NCBI RefSeq assembly: GCF_027172205.1
Contig: NC_070603.1
Location: 6,126,501 to 6,190,500, forward strand
From: Podarcis raffonei
Lineage: Eukaryota > Chordata > Lepidosauria > Squamata > Lacertidae
DNA length: 64,000 nt
Reading direction: 5' to 3'
The notes beneath the pieces are model-generated. The model was not told the DNA's origin and ran no database searches. It saw nothing but the letters and a program-made list of their open reading frames with translations. Numbering within the stretch: the stretch's first letter is position 1; the number at the start of each line of letters is the position of its first letter. The position numbers and the translations under genes were made by a program. Positions 53,944 to 63,555 of the stretch are shown here, in pieces.

Positions 53944-56900
53944 TCCACCTCCCCTCCAGGGCCCCCTTCACCCCCTTCCCTCCCCTCCTCTGCGGGAGGC
54001 GAGGGAGCAAAACCCCTGAAGGAACCTCCCTCATCTTCCGAAGTTTCGAACACTTCCCTCCACCTGTTGCTGTTTCCGGTTTCCAAGTACTCCTCCTCAT
54101 CGGAGTCTGTTCCTTCTTCCAACTCCGATTCCCTGAATCCTTCCAGTTCCTCCTCATCGTCGGTGGTGCCAAAGTACTCCCTCCGGAACCTCGCTACTGG
54201 CTGAGGTTTCCTGGGGAACCTTTGGTGGAACGTTTCGATCAAGATCTCGTCACGGACCTCCTCTGCCGTCACCCAGGTGTTTTCCGACTCCGGCTCCCCT
54301 TCCCACGCGACCAAATACTCCACCTGATTACCCTTCCACCTGGAGTCGATGATTTCCGCCACATGGTTGCTGCTTTCCCTTTCTTCTATGGCTGGCCCCC
54401 GTGTGGATACCCCTTCACCTTCCCCCCTATATGGTGACAGTAATGACCTGTGGAATACTGGGTGCAGTTTCATGTGGTTCGGTAACCGGAGTCTGAAAGC
54501 CACTGGGTTGACCTGTTGGATGACCTCAAATGGTCCCAATCTTTTGGGTCTCAATTTCTTGCAACCCCCCTTGAACGGCAACCCTTGGGTTGATAGCCAG
54601 ACCTGACTCCCCACCCTAATGGTTTCACCTTCCCTTCTGCTCTTGTCTGCCTGCCTCTTATATTCTTCTTTGGCCCTTTCTAAGTTGAGTTGGAGTTGAC
54701 GATGGATCGCTTCCATCTCTTCTACAAAATGTTCAGCGGCCGGGACACTCCATCTCTCCCCTCCTTCCCCTGGAAACGCCCTGGGGTGGCACCCATAATT
54801 AGCCAAAAAGGGGCTCATCCCGGTGGACACATTCTCTGCATTATTGTAAGCAAATTCCGCTAGCGCCAACTTTTCGACCCAATCGTTCTCTCTGTCATTG
54901 ACATAACACCTCAGGTATTGTTGGAGGATACCGTTTGCCCTCTCCGCCTGCCCATTGGTCTCAGGGTGCCTGGCAGTCGAAAAGTTGACCTCTACGTGCA
55001 ACAAGCTCATAAGTTTCCTCCAGAATCTGGACGTGAACTGTTTCCCTCTGTCGGAGACCACCCTCAAGGGGGCGCCATGCAGCCTAAAAATATGTTCTAC
55101 AAACAATTTCGCTGTCTCTTCCGCCATGACTGCATGTGAGCAAGCTACAAAGTGACCCATCTTAGTTAACAGGTCTACTACGACTAGTATGGCGGTTTCC
55201 CCCTGGGATTTGGGCAGATCAGTCATAAAATCTATCGATACCGCCTCCCACGGTCGTTCTGGTGTGGGTAACGGTTCTAATAACCCCGCTGGCGCCCGCC
55301 TTTCTCCTTTGGCTCTCTGGCATTGGTTACACCTTCTCACATACTCCCGTACATCCTCCCTCACCTTGGGCCACCAAAACTCCCTGGTCACCAACCACAT
55401 GGTCTTGTGTTGCCCAAAATGCCCCGCTGTGGGGTTGTCGTGCAGCTGTTTGAGTACTCTCCCCCTCAATTCCCCTTCGGGTATATATAGTGCCCCTTTG
55501 TAATACAATGCCCCGTTTCTTTCTTCAAAACCTCCGGGGTCTTCTCCCTCTCTCCTTAAACCTCTGAGCTTATCCTGGGCGTATTCATCATTTACCGTTC
55601 CCTCTACCAGTTCTCTTTGCCCCACCCAGGCCGCCCCACACACCCAGTGGTCCTCTGGGATAATATGTCTCTCTTCAGGCGCTCCCTCCCCCTCCAAATA
55701 TTCTGGTTTGCGTGAGAGAGCGTCCGCTCTAATGTTTTCTGGACCTGGCACATAGCAGATTTCAAAATGGAATTTGGAGAACTCCTGGGCCCACCTCACT
55801 TGTCGTTGGTTGAGCACTCGTGCCGTTCTCCAATACTCCAAATTCTTGTGGTCCGTACACACTTGCACCTTATGCTGTGCGCCAATTAGTAAATGTCTCC
55901 ATCTCCGGAACGCTTCGTGAATGGCGAGTAGTTCTCGGTCATATACGGTGTAGTTCCTCTCAGATTTGTTCAGCTTACGCGAAAAGAAGGCACACGGTCT
56001 CCATTCCGACTTATTGCTCCCTGGCTGAAGCAGCGCCGCCCCCACCGCCCGGTCTGAGGCATCAGTTTCCACTCTCATGGGTTTTTGTAAATCCACATGC
56101 AGGAGCTGTTCTTCCGAAGCGAATGCCCTTTTCAATTCCTCAAATGCTTGCTCCGCCTCCGCCGTCCAAACGAATTTCTTCTTGCTGCTTAGACAGTCCG
56201 TGATGGGAGCCGTTAAGTGGGCAAAGTTCTTGATGAATTTACGGTAAAAGTTCCCAAACCCTAAGAACCTTTGCACATCCTTTTTCGTTTTCGGTGTCTT
56301 CCATTCCAGCACCGCCTGGACCTTGCCTGGATCCATGGCTAATCCCTTGTCTGATAAGCGGTACCCCAGGAATTCCACCTCCTTGGTGTGAAACTGACAC
56401 TTCTCCAATTTCACCCACAGCTGGTTTGCTTGCAGCTGGCTCAGCACTTCCCTGACATCCTTTACATGCTGCTCCTCATTCTCTGAATATATCAGCACGT
56501 CATCGAGGAAGGCCACGCAATTCTTGTAAAGCAAAGGTCCCAGGACATGGTTCATGAGCGATTGAAAACAGGCGGAGCCTGATTGCAATCCGAATGGCAT
56601 AACGAGATATTCAAAAGCCCCCAAAGGGGTGAACATGGTGGTTTTCCATTCATCCCCTTTCCTTATTCGTATCAGGTTGTATGCCCCTCTCAGGTCCAGT
56701 TTCGTGAATATCTTTCCCTTCCTCACCCTGGTCAAAATGTCATCAATCCTGGGCATGGGGAAAGTCACTGGTTCTGACACGGCATTTAGCCGCCGGTAGT
56801 CCACTACAAGCCTGGGTTTATCCGTGTTTTTTTTGTCCACAAAAAACACTGGGCTCCCCCCCACCGCTCTGGACTCTCTGATGAAGCCCCTCTTCAGGTT

Positions 56901-57731
56901 TTTATCAATAAACTCCCTTAACTCCTGCATTTCCCTGTCTGACATGGCGTACAGCTTGCCCACGGGGAGCTGGGCCCCAGGGACCAGGTTAATTTGGCAG
57001 TCAAAGTCTCTATGCGGTGGTAGTTTCTCTGTTTCCCTTTCGCTGAAGACCTTGCTCAGGTCAGCGTATTGTTTGGGCACCTTCCCTTTGTCCGCCACTT
57101 CCGTCCCTGCTAGAAAGGCTTTTGCCCCTTCTGGCACCTTTCCTTCTCTGCAGTGTTCCAGGCAATGTGCTGACCCAAAGGAGACCACTCTCTGATGCCA
57201 GCCCACTAGCGGGTCATGCAACGCTAGCCAGCTCATTCCCAAAATGACGGGAGCCCCTCCCAGGGTGGCCACATTGAACGCTATCCTTTCGGTGTGCCTG
57301 GCCACCCTCATAACCATTGGGACGGTCTGTAGGCTAACTTCTCCTCCCAACAGCTCCCTCCCATTGATCGTGGTCACCTGCAGGGGGTTGCTTAAAGGGA
57401 GTATCTGTATCTGGTGTTCGGCTGCAAACTCCTTACTCATAAAATTACAGGAGCTGCCTGAGTCCAACAGCGCCTTTGTCTTTAGTGGGTATCCGTTTGC
57501 CAGCTCTAGCAACACCTCTATTACTAGGGCTGGTCTTGGAGGTTCCGGAGTGGGCACTTTTACTGCTCCTTGGCCTGGCTGCAGTGCCCTGACGGTGGCA
57601 GCCAGGCGTTGGCTTTTACTGGCTCCTGTACTCCCTCCTCCTTCCCCCCAACAGCTCCCGCCATCCCTTGCCATTCCTTTCTTTGCGGGCAGACTCTGGC
57701 AAAGTGACCTGGCTGCTGGCACAGATAACAT
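53640..57731 (-). CDS. pol: Gypsy pol: protease, RT, RNase H, integrase, chromodomain
   Basis: One open frame of 1,363 codons. In order: aspartic protease (LLDSGSSCNF, 88-97), RT (YRRLN at 312; FLDDVLIYSEN at 408-418), RNase H (VETDASDRAVGAA, 554-566), and integrase zinc finger (H764, H771, C801, C804). The integrase core follows (SIDFMTDLP, VSDRGKQFT, HPETNGQAERAN at 832-933). A chromodomain at about 1123-1165 (VAEIIDSRWKGNQVEYLVAW ... ENTWV) marks the chromovirus lineage. The acidic Ser/Glu-rich C-terminus runs through the polypurine tract into the 3' LTR. The frame overlaps gag by about 170 nt; related elements express pol by frameshifting. Confidence 0.95.
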   Translation of the reverse strand: MLSVPAARSLCQSLPAKKGMARDGGSCWGEGGGSTGASKSQRLAATVRALQPGQGAVKVPTPEPPRPALVIEVLLELANGYPLKTKALLDSGSSCNFMSKEFAAEHQIQILPLSNPLQVTTINGRELLGGEVSLQTVPMVMRVARHTERIAFNVATLGGAPVILGMSWLALHDPLVGWHQRVVSFGSAHCLEHCREGKVPEGAKAFLAGTEVADKGKVPKQYADLSKVFSERETEKLPPHRDFDCQINLVPGAQLPVGKLYAMSDREMQELREFIDKNLKRGFIRESRAVGGSPVFFVDKKNTDKPRLVVDYRRLNAVSEPVTFPMPRIDDILTRVRKGKIFTKLDLRGAYNLIRIRKGDEWKTTMFTPLGAFEYLVMPFGLQSGSACFQSLMNHVLGPLLYKNCVAFLDDVLIYSENEEQHVKDVREVLSQLQANQLWVKLEKCQFHTKEVEFLGYRLSDKGLAMDPGKVQAVLEWKTPKTKKDVQRFLGFGNFYRKFIKNFAHLTAPITDCLSSKKKFVWTAEAEQAFEELKRAFASEEQLLHVDLQKPMRVETDASDRAVGAALLQPGSNKSEWRPCAFFSRKLNKSERNYTVYDRELLAIHEAFRRWRHLLIGAQHKVQVCTDHKNLEYWRTARVLNQRQVRWAQEFSKFHFEICYVPGPENIRADALSRKPEYLEGEGAPEERHIIPEDHWVCGAAWVGQRELVEGTVNDEYAQDKLRGLRREGEDPGGFEERNGALYYKGALYIPEGELRGRVLKQLHDNPTAGHFGQHKTMWLVTREFWWPKVREDVREYVRRCNQCQRAKGERRAPAGLLEPLPTPERPWEAVSIDFMTDLPKSQGETAILVVVDLLTKMGHFVACSHAVMAEETAKLFVEHIFRLHGAPLRVVSDRGKQFTSRFWRKLMSLLHVEVNFSTARHPETNGQAERANGILQQYLRCYVNDRENDWVEKLALAEFAYNNAENVSTGMSPFLANYGCHPRAFPGEGGERWSVPAAEHFVEEMEAIHRQLQLNLERAKEEYKRQADKSRREGETIRVGSQVWLSTQGLPFKGGCKKLRPKRLGPFEVIQQVNPVAFRLRLPNHMKLHPVFHRSLLSPYRGEGEGVSTRGPAIEERESSNHVAEIIDSRWKGNQVEYLVAWEGEPESENTWVTAEEVRDEILIETFHQRFPRKPQPVARFRREYFGTTDDEEELEGFRESELEEGTDSDEEEYLETGNSNRWREVFETSEDEGGSFRGFAPSPPAEEGREGGEGGPGGEVDVRELPSETQEVKGLTEGERDHSAEEGTSRGRSGVPRESESEGGLRDTSSENSGEVSEPPVGTPTPRRKLSRRESRRRVSVKELLCWKKFRKRPLSDSTSD
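53944..53957 (-). other. Polypurine tract of the Gypsy element
   Basis: GGAGGGGAGGTGGA on the minus strand abuts the 3' LTR; it primes plus-strand DNA synthesis in this class and here is also part of the pol frame. Confidence 0.75.
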
Positions 57732-58588
57732 TTCTTGGCGCTCTTTTCCTCCTTCTTCCTCCCTTCACTGGGATTTGAAACTGTGCGTGCGCGCGCTGTT
57801 CCAACTTCCATCGGCTCTCCTGGCGGGAAACTCGGCTCTGGAATCTCTGGAATGCGGAAATCCCTCCAACGCTCTCCTTTCCCCTCCCGCTTCTCCAAGG
57901 CTCTTGCCTCCTGGCGCGCTCCAATGGTCAGCGCTGATTTGGTCAGCTGGTCCATAGACTCCGCCCTGGGCGCTCGGGAAAGTTCGTCTTTCACCGCCGA
58001 AGAAAGCCCCTCTTCAAAGAGCATTTGAATGGGTTCCGCCGATAGGTCCCACCCTAATTTATGTATCAACATTGTAAACTCAGTCCAGTACTCACGAACC
58101 GATCGGCTACCCTGTTTGCAAGCCATCAATTGTCTGCGCACCAGTCCCTGTTCAATCTCGCTGGAAAACATCAAATCCATGGCGCGAAAAAACTTCCTCG
58201 TGTCCTTCAGCATTTCACTATTCCCTGCCATCAGGGGTCTAACCCAGTCTCTCGCCCCCCCTTCGAGATGGCCAATCACAAACGCCACTCGCGATGCCTC
58301 GTCGGGAAAGTCGTTAAACTGCAGTTCGAGAGCATACTGCATCTCTGTCCTAAAGGCTTGGTAGTTCCTGGGGTCCCCCCCAAACTTCTGCACCAAACCT
58401 GGCATCTTTCTTGCTAGTGTAGCGCCTTTTGCCTTTTCTGCATCCTGCGCCCTCCTTTCCTCTAGCCTCGCCGTTTGCAGTGCTAGCTGGACTTCCAACA
58501 CCCTGTACCTTTCTTCCAGGCTTGGACCCTCTCCAGCTCCTCCTGCTCCCCCGGCTCCGGCTGGGTTGCTCATGATGCCTCTCTGCAC
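57560..58588 (-). CDS. gag: Gypsy gag, 342 aa, with CCHC zinc knuckle
   Basis: Starts MQRGIMSNPAGAGGAGGAGE. The central capsid-like part has FGGDPRNYQAFRTEMQYALE and RDWVRPLMAGN, resembling the retrotransposon gag family that also gave rise to PEG10/LDOC1-type genes. The zinc knuckle CYLCQQPGHFARVC lies near residue 290. Open throughout; overlaps the start of pol. Confidence 0.93.
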   Translation of the reverse strand: MQRGIMSNPAGAGGAGGAGEGPSLEERYRVLEVQLALQTARLEERRAQDAEKAKGATLARKMPGLVQKFGGDPRNYQAFRTEMQYALELQFNDFPDEASRVAFVIGHLEGGARDWVRPLMAGNSEMLKDTRKFFRAMDLMFSSEIEQGLVRRQLMACKQGSRSVREYWTEFTMLIHKLGWDLSAEPIQMLFEEGLSSAVKDELSRAPRAESMDQLTKSALTIGARQEARALEKREGKGERWRDFRIPEIPEPSFPPGEPMEVGTARARTVSNPSEGRKKEEKSAKKCYLCQQPGHFARVCPQRKEWQGMAGAVGGKEEGVQEPVKANAWLPPSGHCSQAKEQ

Positions 58589-58603
58589 AAGCTGCTTTCA
58601 GGG

Positions 58604-58614
58604 ACTGTCCGATT
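58604..58614 (-). other. Primer-binding site, apparently self-priming
   Basis: AATCGGACAGT (minus sense) lies 2 nt inside the 5' LTR and is exactly complementary to ACTGTCCGATT at 58,717-58,707 within the LTR, about 28 nt after a TATA-like CTTTTATGC. The transcript's own 5' end could prime, as known for Tf1/Sushi elements. Confidence 0.7.
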
Positions 58615-58616
58615 GC

Positions 58617-58996
58617 TGTGATGGGATGGTGAGCTGCTTGTGCTAAGTCCACAAACCTCTGTCTGTGACGGAGCTCCTTAAGCATGGCTCCATCAGTCGC
58701 TCGTTGAATCGGACAGTGGGCGTTTACGGAACTTCTTCCAGCATAAAAGCTCCTTAACGGAAACGCGTCTTCTGGACTCTCGGCGTGACAGTTTCCGGCG
58801 AGGAGTGGGTGTCCCTACAGGAGGTCCTGAAACCTCCCCACTGTTCTCGCTTGAAGTGTCTCTGAGCCCTCCCTCCGACTCACTTTCCCTTGGAACTCCA
58901 CTTCTCCCCCTGCTGGTCCCCTCCTCAGCTGAATGGTCTCTCTCACCCTCCGTGAGCCCCTTCACCTCCTGCGTCTCAGATGGCAGTTCCCTGACA
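58617..58996 (-). repeat. 5' LTR of the Gypsy element (380 bp)
   Basis: Nearly identical to 53,536-53,943, about 28 bp shorter. The LTR copy of the pol tail gives a shadow ORF here. Confidence 0.93.
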
Positions 58997-59380
58997 GTGT
59001 ACAATTATACTCTGTTTCATTTAATTTTGTTTTGCCTCTAATATAAAAATGGGGAATTCGTGGAAGGGAATTGGGGTCGACCTTAGAAAAAGATTTTTAA
59101 GAATAAGTACTGATGTATAAAGATTGAGGTTTATAAGTTAAAATTGGTTAACTAAAATGAATTAAAGAAAATAAGGTAAAGTTTGGGAACAAGAACTTGC
59201 TGAGCTAAAAATTGGAACTGGAATACAAGAAGGGCAGGTGTGGGGAAGTCAAGGAAATTGGTTATTGATAGTAAGGAATGTAAATTTTATGTGTTTTTAA
59301 TTGTTTTTTTGTTTTTTCTTTATTTTTTGAAAATTTCAATAAATATTTATATATATATAAAAAAGAACTTAATTCGTTCT

Positions 59381-59512
59381 AGAGGTCCGTTCTTAACCGG
59401 AAACTGTTCTTAACCTGAAGCACCACTTTAGCTAATGGGGCCTCCTGCTGCCGCTGCACCGCCGCCACATGATTTCTGTAACCTGAAGTGTCTGTAACCC
59501 GAGGTACCACTG
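59381..59512 (+). mobile_element. Tigger-like MITE, right piece
   Basis: AGAGGTCCGTTCTTAACC ... GTAACCCGAGGTACCACTG followed by TA; completes the MITE begun at 51,925. Confidence 0.9.
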
Positions 59513-59562
59513 TATTGTTGCCTGACTCCTTTGGACCCTATGTCATGAGGTACTTTGGGAAA

Positions 59563-59612
59563 AGAAAAGAAGAGAAAAGAAGAAAAGAAAAGAAAAGAAG
59601 AAAAGAAAAGCA
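59563..59612 (+). repeat. (AAAAG)n microsatellite
   Basis: Run of GAAAA and AGAAAA units. Confidence 0.85.
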
Positions 59613-59922
59613 TAGGCCAATTTATTTTCCTATTCTGTGATAGTAGTCACATTTTCTAATATTTGATATCTAGTAAAGAGGCACCTGCAGTAATAAGATA
59701 AGATAATTAGAAAATATCGAGAGTTATTAAGATATTTGTCATAGGGAACTCAGAAGTCCTAAACTGCACACATGAACACCCCAATAGATCTTGCTCCCCG
59801 ATTAGATTTCTAGGGGAGCTCCAGAGCCCAGCGCAGATCAGACATGGATCTGACTTTCTTCCCTGTTCTCTATCTACTGGCCAGGTGAGGAGGGGGGGGA
59901 GGGCACATCACTTTCTGTATTT

Positions 59923-60302
59923 TTCACTCTATAGGACGCACCCAACCATAGGATGCCCCTTCCATTTTCCTACCGCTTGGCTGAAGGGGCACTGCGCAGC
60001 TCTCCCTCTCTGCGCTCCGGAGGCTTCAGGCGGCTATCCTTGAAGCCTTCGGAGTACAGCGCGAGTTCCCGCTGTGCTCCAAAGGCTTCAGGTTCCTTTT
60101 GCTGAAGCCGGGAGAGCAAGACTCTCGTGGCTTCAGCGAAAGCAACGCGAAGCCTCCGAAGCACGAAGGGAGCTCTCCCTCTGCACTTTGGAGGCTTCGC
60201 GTTGCTATCGCTGAAGCCAAGGAGCCTGCATTCGCTCCATTGGATGCACACACAGTTCCCCTTAATTTTTGGAAAAGTGCATCCTATACAGCGAAAAATA
60301 CG
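59923..60302. mobile_element. MITE with CTGTATTTTTC / GAAAAATACGG ends
   Basis: Left end GTATTTTTCACTCTATAGG, right end CCTATACAGCGAAAAATACGG, a long inverted repeat. The interior holds alternating GGAGGCTTC and GAAGCCTCCG copies. Probably a Tc1/mariner-type MITE (TA target). Confidence 0.75.
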
Positions 60303-61320
60303 GTAGTTGTAGCTTTTGCAGGACGGCTCATTCTTTTGGGATGCTGATCATGGTGCTTAAGTGTCCAGCCATGGCCACTGTCTTACAATCGCCTAGACAA
60401 AGGGAATGGTTTGGAAAACTTGTTCTCACGCTTTCTACTCCCACTGTTACAGAAGCCCAAGAACCGGAAGGGGCCCAGGGCATCATGCAGTCTGACCCCC
60501 TCAAACCTACATCAATGTTCACTGGATTGATTTCTGTTCTAGACATGGAGATGAATAAGTGAACAGCAGCAATTGCCACTCCCATTACCATTTTTGTCGG
60601 ACTTCTCCAACATCCTTACTTGCAACAGGCTCTCCTAGTCGACTGTAACATGAGGAACTCAGAGTAGCAAATCTCAGCAGCTGCTTTCTGACTCCAGCCT
60701 TGGCAACATTTCTTTTTACCCTTTACATCGCAGGACATCTCACATTTCTGAACTTCACAATGCAAGAGAGAATATATTTCAGAGCACCAGATGCTGGCAA
60801 CAAATGAGAGAGCCTTCCTGCTCTGCTTTCTGACTCACTGATTTATTAAAACAGGCACAGGAAGAAGAAATTCAACTAATGAATTACTAGGTTGACATAA
60901 AGTTCTTTTAAGCACAGTATAGAGGTTACTGGAGATTACTAACTGGTGCAATGAAAGTGACTGACCTGCAGTTGATCAGAGTAAGGGCTCCTAGCTTCAG
61001 CTGAGTGGCAGACAGAACGCAGGTGGCTTCTGCTTGTAAAATAATGCATCTGCCTGCTCCAACTTGTCCATAGAGTGCCTGCAGCTGCCCACCTTTCACA
61101 CCATTGGCTACAGCCAGTTTCTCACATCTGGCCTGGCCAATGGAGGAGGTGGAATGTAAGAACCTTTCTAGGCTAACTGGGAAATCTGTTGGTAAAGGGA
61201 AAACCCTCCTTCTGTAGACCTTCATGTGCCAAATTCAGCCATTTTCCCTCTGTTCCATCCATCCATAAGTTTCCTTTCTCTTTCTCTTTGTTTTTGTTTA
61301 GATAGTTTCTTTTCTTTTAT
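60303..61320. other. Intergenic stretch without recognised features
   Basis: Short ORFs on both strands, none with family resemblance or coding bias that I can see. Confidence 0.4.
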
Positions 61321-61324
61321 TGTA

Positions 61325-62640
61325 TTATCATCATCATCAAACCTTTATTGCATTAGCATACAGCCATAGCAAGATAAGACAAAAAAGCAAGAGAGAAATA
61401 ACCTGATAAAACAGAATTCAGACGATATTACGGGCATTGTAACATTTAAATTACCCTAAAACAATAATATAAAAATTTAGTTGCCAGCACCGGGAATCTA
61501 AAATGCAGATGTATATAAAACATATAATGGCCCCAAAATAGGCTTGGCACATTTGGTTAAAAAGGTAATACAAAGAATTAAAACAGGTCCAGGTCTGGGA
61601 CCCACTACCCAGTCAGTGTAGCCCTAAGTTTCAAAGCCTGCACTATAAAGATTGCCACCCCACGTGAAATTTGGGGATTTGCGTCCACAAGAAGGAATTT
61701 CAAACAGTCTTCCTTAGATGTGATGGTGGGCGGGATCAAGAGGAGGAGCTTAGTTCTTATTAGCTCATAAATAGGGCAGTAGAAAAAGAAGTGTATGAAG
61801 TCCTCTACTTCATTCATTGTGCATGGACAAAGACGCTGAGTAATGGGGGTCTTAAAGTAAATCCCCTGCAAGAAGGCCGTGGGTATAGAATGGAAACGGG
61901 CCATGGTAAACGCTCTTCTCAAATTGGGCTCCGTCAGGTCTGTCAAGTAGTTGGCAAGTGATCTTACCACTTTCACTTTAGGGAGCCACTTGGAGAGGCG
62001 AGCTGTGGCGGACTGTGCCCGGTCCATGGCCTCGTCTCTTGTAAGAATCCAGGCCTGGATATTGTGATGGTCCCAAGATGACAGCGTGTCAAGATCTGGG
62101 AGGGAGTAGCGTGCCGTGATAATCTCCATGGCCTTGGACCATTTGTTGTTAAAAGCACAAGTTAAAAAGGCTTGCCTGGCTAGTAGGGAGCCTGGGGCTT
62201 TGATTAATTTACAATAAAAACTAATTATTCTAATGTGGGCTCTCGCAACAATAGAGGGGAGGCCCAGTTCTGTTCTTAACTGTGCAGCAACCGAGCCCCT
62301 GGGGAGGCCCAGTAACTTTCGTGCAAAAGAGTTTTGTAGAATCTCGAGCCGTTGTAGTGTTTTTAAATTCCACCCCCAGATTTCAACCCCATACAGTAAC
62401 ATCGGGAGGACTTTGCTGATAAATGCTTTTCTGATTGGAGGAACCAACTGGCCGCCTTTTGCATAGAAGAATTTCTCCAAGGCTTTGATGGTTCTACGGG
62501 CAGCCAGGATGGTCATATTTAGGTGAGCTGACCAACTAAGCCCATGCTGAAAAGTGATGCCCAAATACTTGAATGCTGAACAATATTCAATAGAGTGGCC
62601 CTCAAAATTCCAGAATGGCTTCCGAGTTTTCGTGCCAAAA
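61325..62640 (-). mobile_element. LINE of R4/Vingi-like type, 3' part
   Basis: An open minus-strand frame of 319 codons (62,564-61,605) covers the end of a reverse transcriptase and the C-terminal domain. It has GITFQHGLSWSAHLNM, LPMLLYGVEIWGWNLKTLQR, NSFARKLLGLPRGS and a Cys-Cys-His-Cys motif (CPCTMNEVEDFIHFFFYC). The 3' end has GCAATAAAGGTTTGATGATG repeats. Clade assignment is tentative; it is not BovB, L1 or the L2-like type found elsewhere in this window. Confidence 0.75.
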
Positions 62641-62785
62641 GTAAGAATTTTGTATTATGAAAAAGCTTGAATAAAGCATTGTTAAATGACTAAGCAATTG
62701 GTAGCCATCAAAGCTTGAAGTCCTTTTCCTGCTGCCCAGCAGTTCTCCCATTCCTGACTGGGTGGCTCCAGGTGGAGGGATATAC

Positions 62786-62918
62786 CGTATTTTTTGCACC
62801 ATAACACTCACTTTTTTCCTCCTAGAAAGTAAGCGGAAATGTCTGTGCGTGTTATGGAAGGAATGCCTATGGGTGGCATGCCTACGGATTTTCCTCCTCT
62901 AAAAACTACGTGCGTGTT
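62786..62918 (-). mobile_element. CCGTATTTTTCGC-type MITE, partial
   Basis: ATACCGTATTTTTTGCACCA ... GAATGCCTATGGGTGGCATG ... CCTCCTCTAAAAACTACGTG. Inner part is the reverse complement of the copy at the right window edge. Confidence 0.75.
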
Positions 62919-62929
62919 GCATATATGTG

Positions 62930-63048
62930 TAAGCCATATATCATAGAGACACCACGGTCTCTACTGTGCCTCATTTCAAGGAAACCAAATCCTGGGTGAG
63001 CCCCTAGAATCTCACACCGCTCAGAGTTTGGGGTGGAAGGCAACAATA
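62930..63048 (+). mobile_element. LTR-like 3' segment (retroelement fossil)
   Basis: CACCACGGTCTCTACTGTGC ... CTAGAATCTCACACCGCTC ... TTGGGGTGGAAGGCAACA resembles 43,130-43,262. Broken remnant. Confidence 0.4.
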
Positions 63049-63191
63049 TCAGCTGATGAGACCAGGGATTGAATGGGCTAAATGTTAAGAAAATCACGTA
63101 CGTTTGTTAACTAACCAGAGGTGCAGGAGGGGGCTGCTAAATCTTTTAAACCGTTTGATTCCATAATAAGAGGGCGCTTAGGTAATGGTGT

Positions 63192-63555
63192 AGGGGACGC
63201 GTGTGGCGCTGTGGGTAAAAGCCTCAGCGCCTAGGACTTGCCGATCGCATGGTCGGCGGTTCGAATCCCCGTGGCGGGGTGCGCTCCCGTCGTTCGGTCC
63301 CAGCGCCTGCCAACCTAGCAGTTCGAAAGCACCCCCGGGTGCAAGTAGATAAATAGGTACCGCTTTATAGCGGGAAGGTAAACGGCGTTCCGTGTGCTGC
63401 GCTGGCTCGCCAGATGCAGCTTGTCACGCTGGCCACGTGACCCGGAAGTCTCTGCAGACAGCGCTGGCTCCTGGCCTATAGAGTGAGATGAACGCACAAC
63501 CCTAGAGTCTGGCAAGACTGGCCCGTACGGGCAGGGGTACCTTTACCTTTACCTT
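63192..63555 (+). mobile_element. Sauria-like tRNA SINE, diverged copy
   Basis: Target duplication TAGGTAATGGTGT at 63,179-63,191 and 63,556-63,568. It differs from the other copies in many positions (CGATCGCATGGTCGGCGG, GCGCTGGCTCGCCAGATGC) and has three ACCTTT units in the tail. Confidence 0.93.

Larger units (their letters stand above)
53536..58996 (-). mobile_element. Ty3/Gypsy chromovirus (Sushi-like) LTR retrotransposon, looks whole
   Basis: 5,461 bp with two LTRs, 5-bp duplication, primer-binding and polypurine tracts, a gag frame and a pol frame in the order protease, reverse transcriptase, RNase H, integrase, chromodomain. No envelope frame. LTRs are nearly identical apart from one short length difference and a few substitutions, so the insertion is recent on a genomic scale. 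It sits inside the L1 at 51,960-59,362. Confidence 0.95.
53531..59001 (+). repeat. 5-bp target duplication of the Gypsy element
   Basis: GTGTA at 53,531-53,535 and 58,997-59,001 directly outside the TG...CA ends of the two LTRs. Confidence 0.9.
51960..59362 (+). mobile_element. L1-type LINE lacking ORF2 (HAL1-like), later split by a Gypsy element
   Basis: Left part 51,960-53,535 holds a CpG-rich 5'UTR (with ACTTCCGGGTTAGCGCC near its start), ORF1 and a short spacer. Right part 59,002-59,362 is an AT-rich 3'UTR ending TTTCAATAAATATTTATAT and an A-rich tail. Without the Gypsy insert the element is only about 1.94 kb. It has perfect 18-bp duplications, so it transposed in this ORF1-only form and must have used another L1's reverse transcriptase. 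Confidence 0.88.
51942..59380 (+). repeat. 18-bp target duplication of the L1
   Basis: AAGAACTTAATTCGTTCT at 51,942-51,959 and 59,363-59,380 borders the whole 7.4-kb insertion. Confidence 0.95.

Noticed and set aside
53752-57957. Many plus-strand ORFs of 60-240 codons
   Set aside because: Antisense shadows of the Gypsy gag and pol frames.
58693-59004. 103-codon ORF at the right LTR
   Set aside because: It is the LTR's copy of the last part of pol, not a separate gene.
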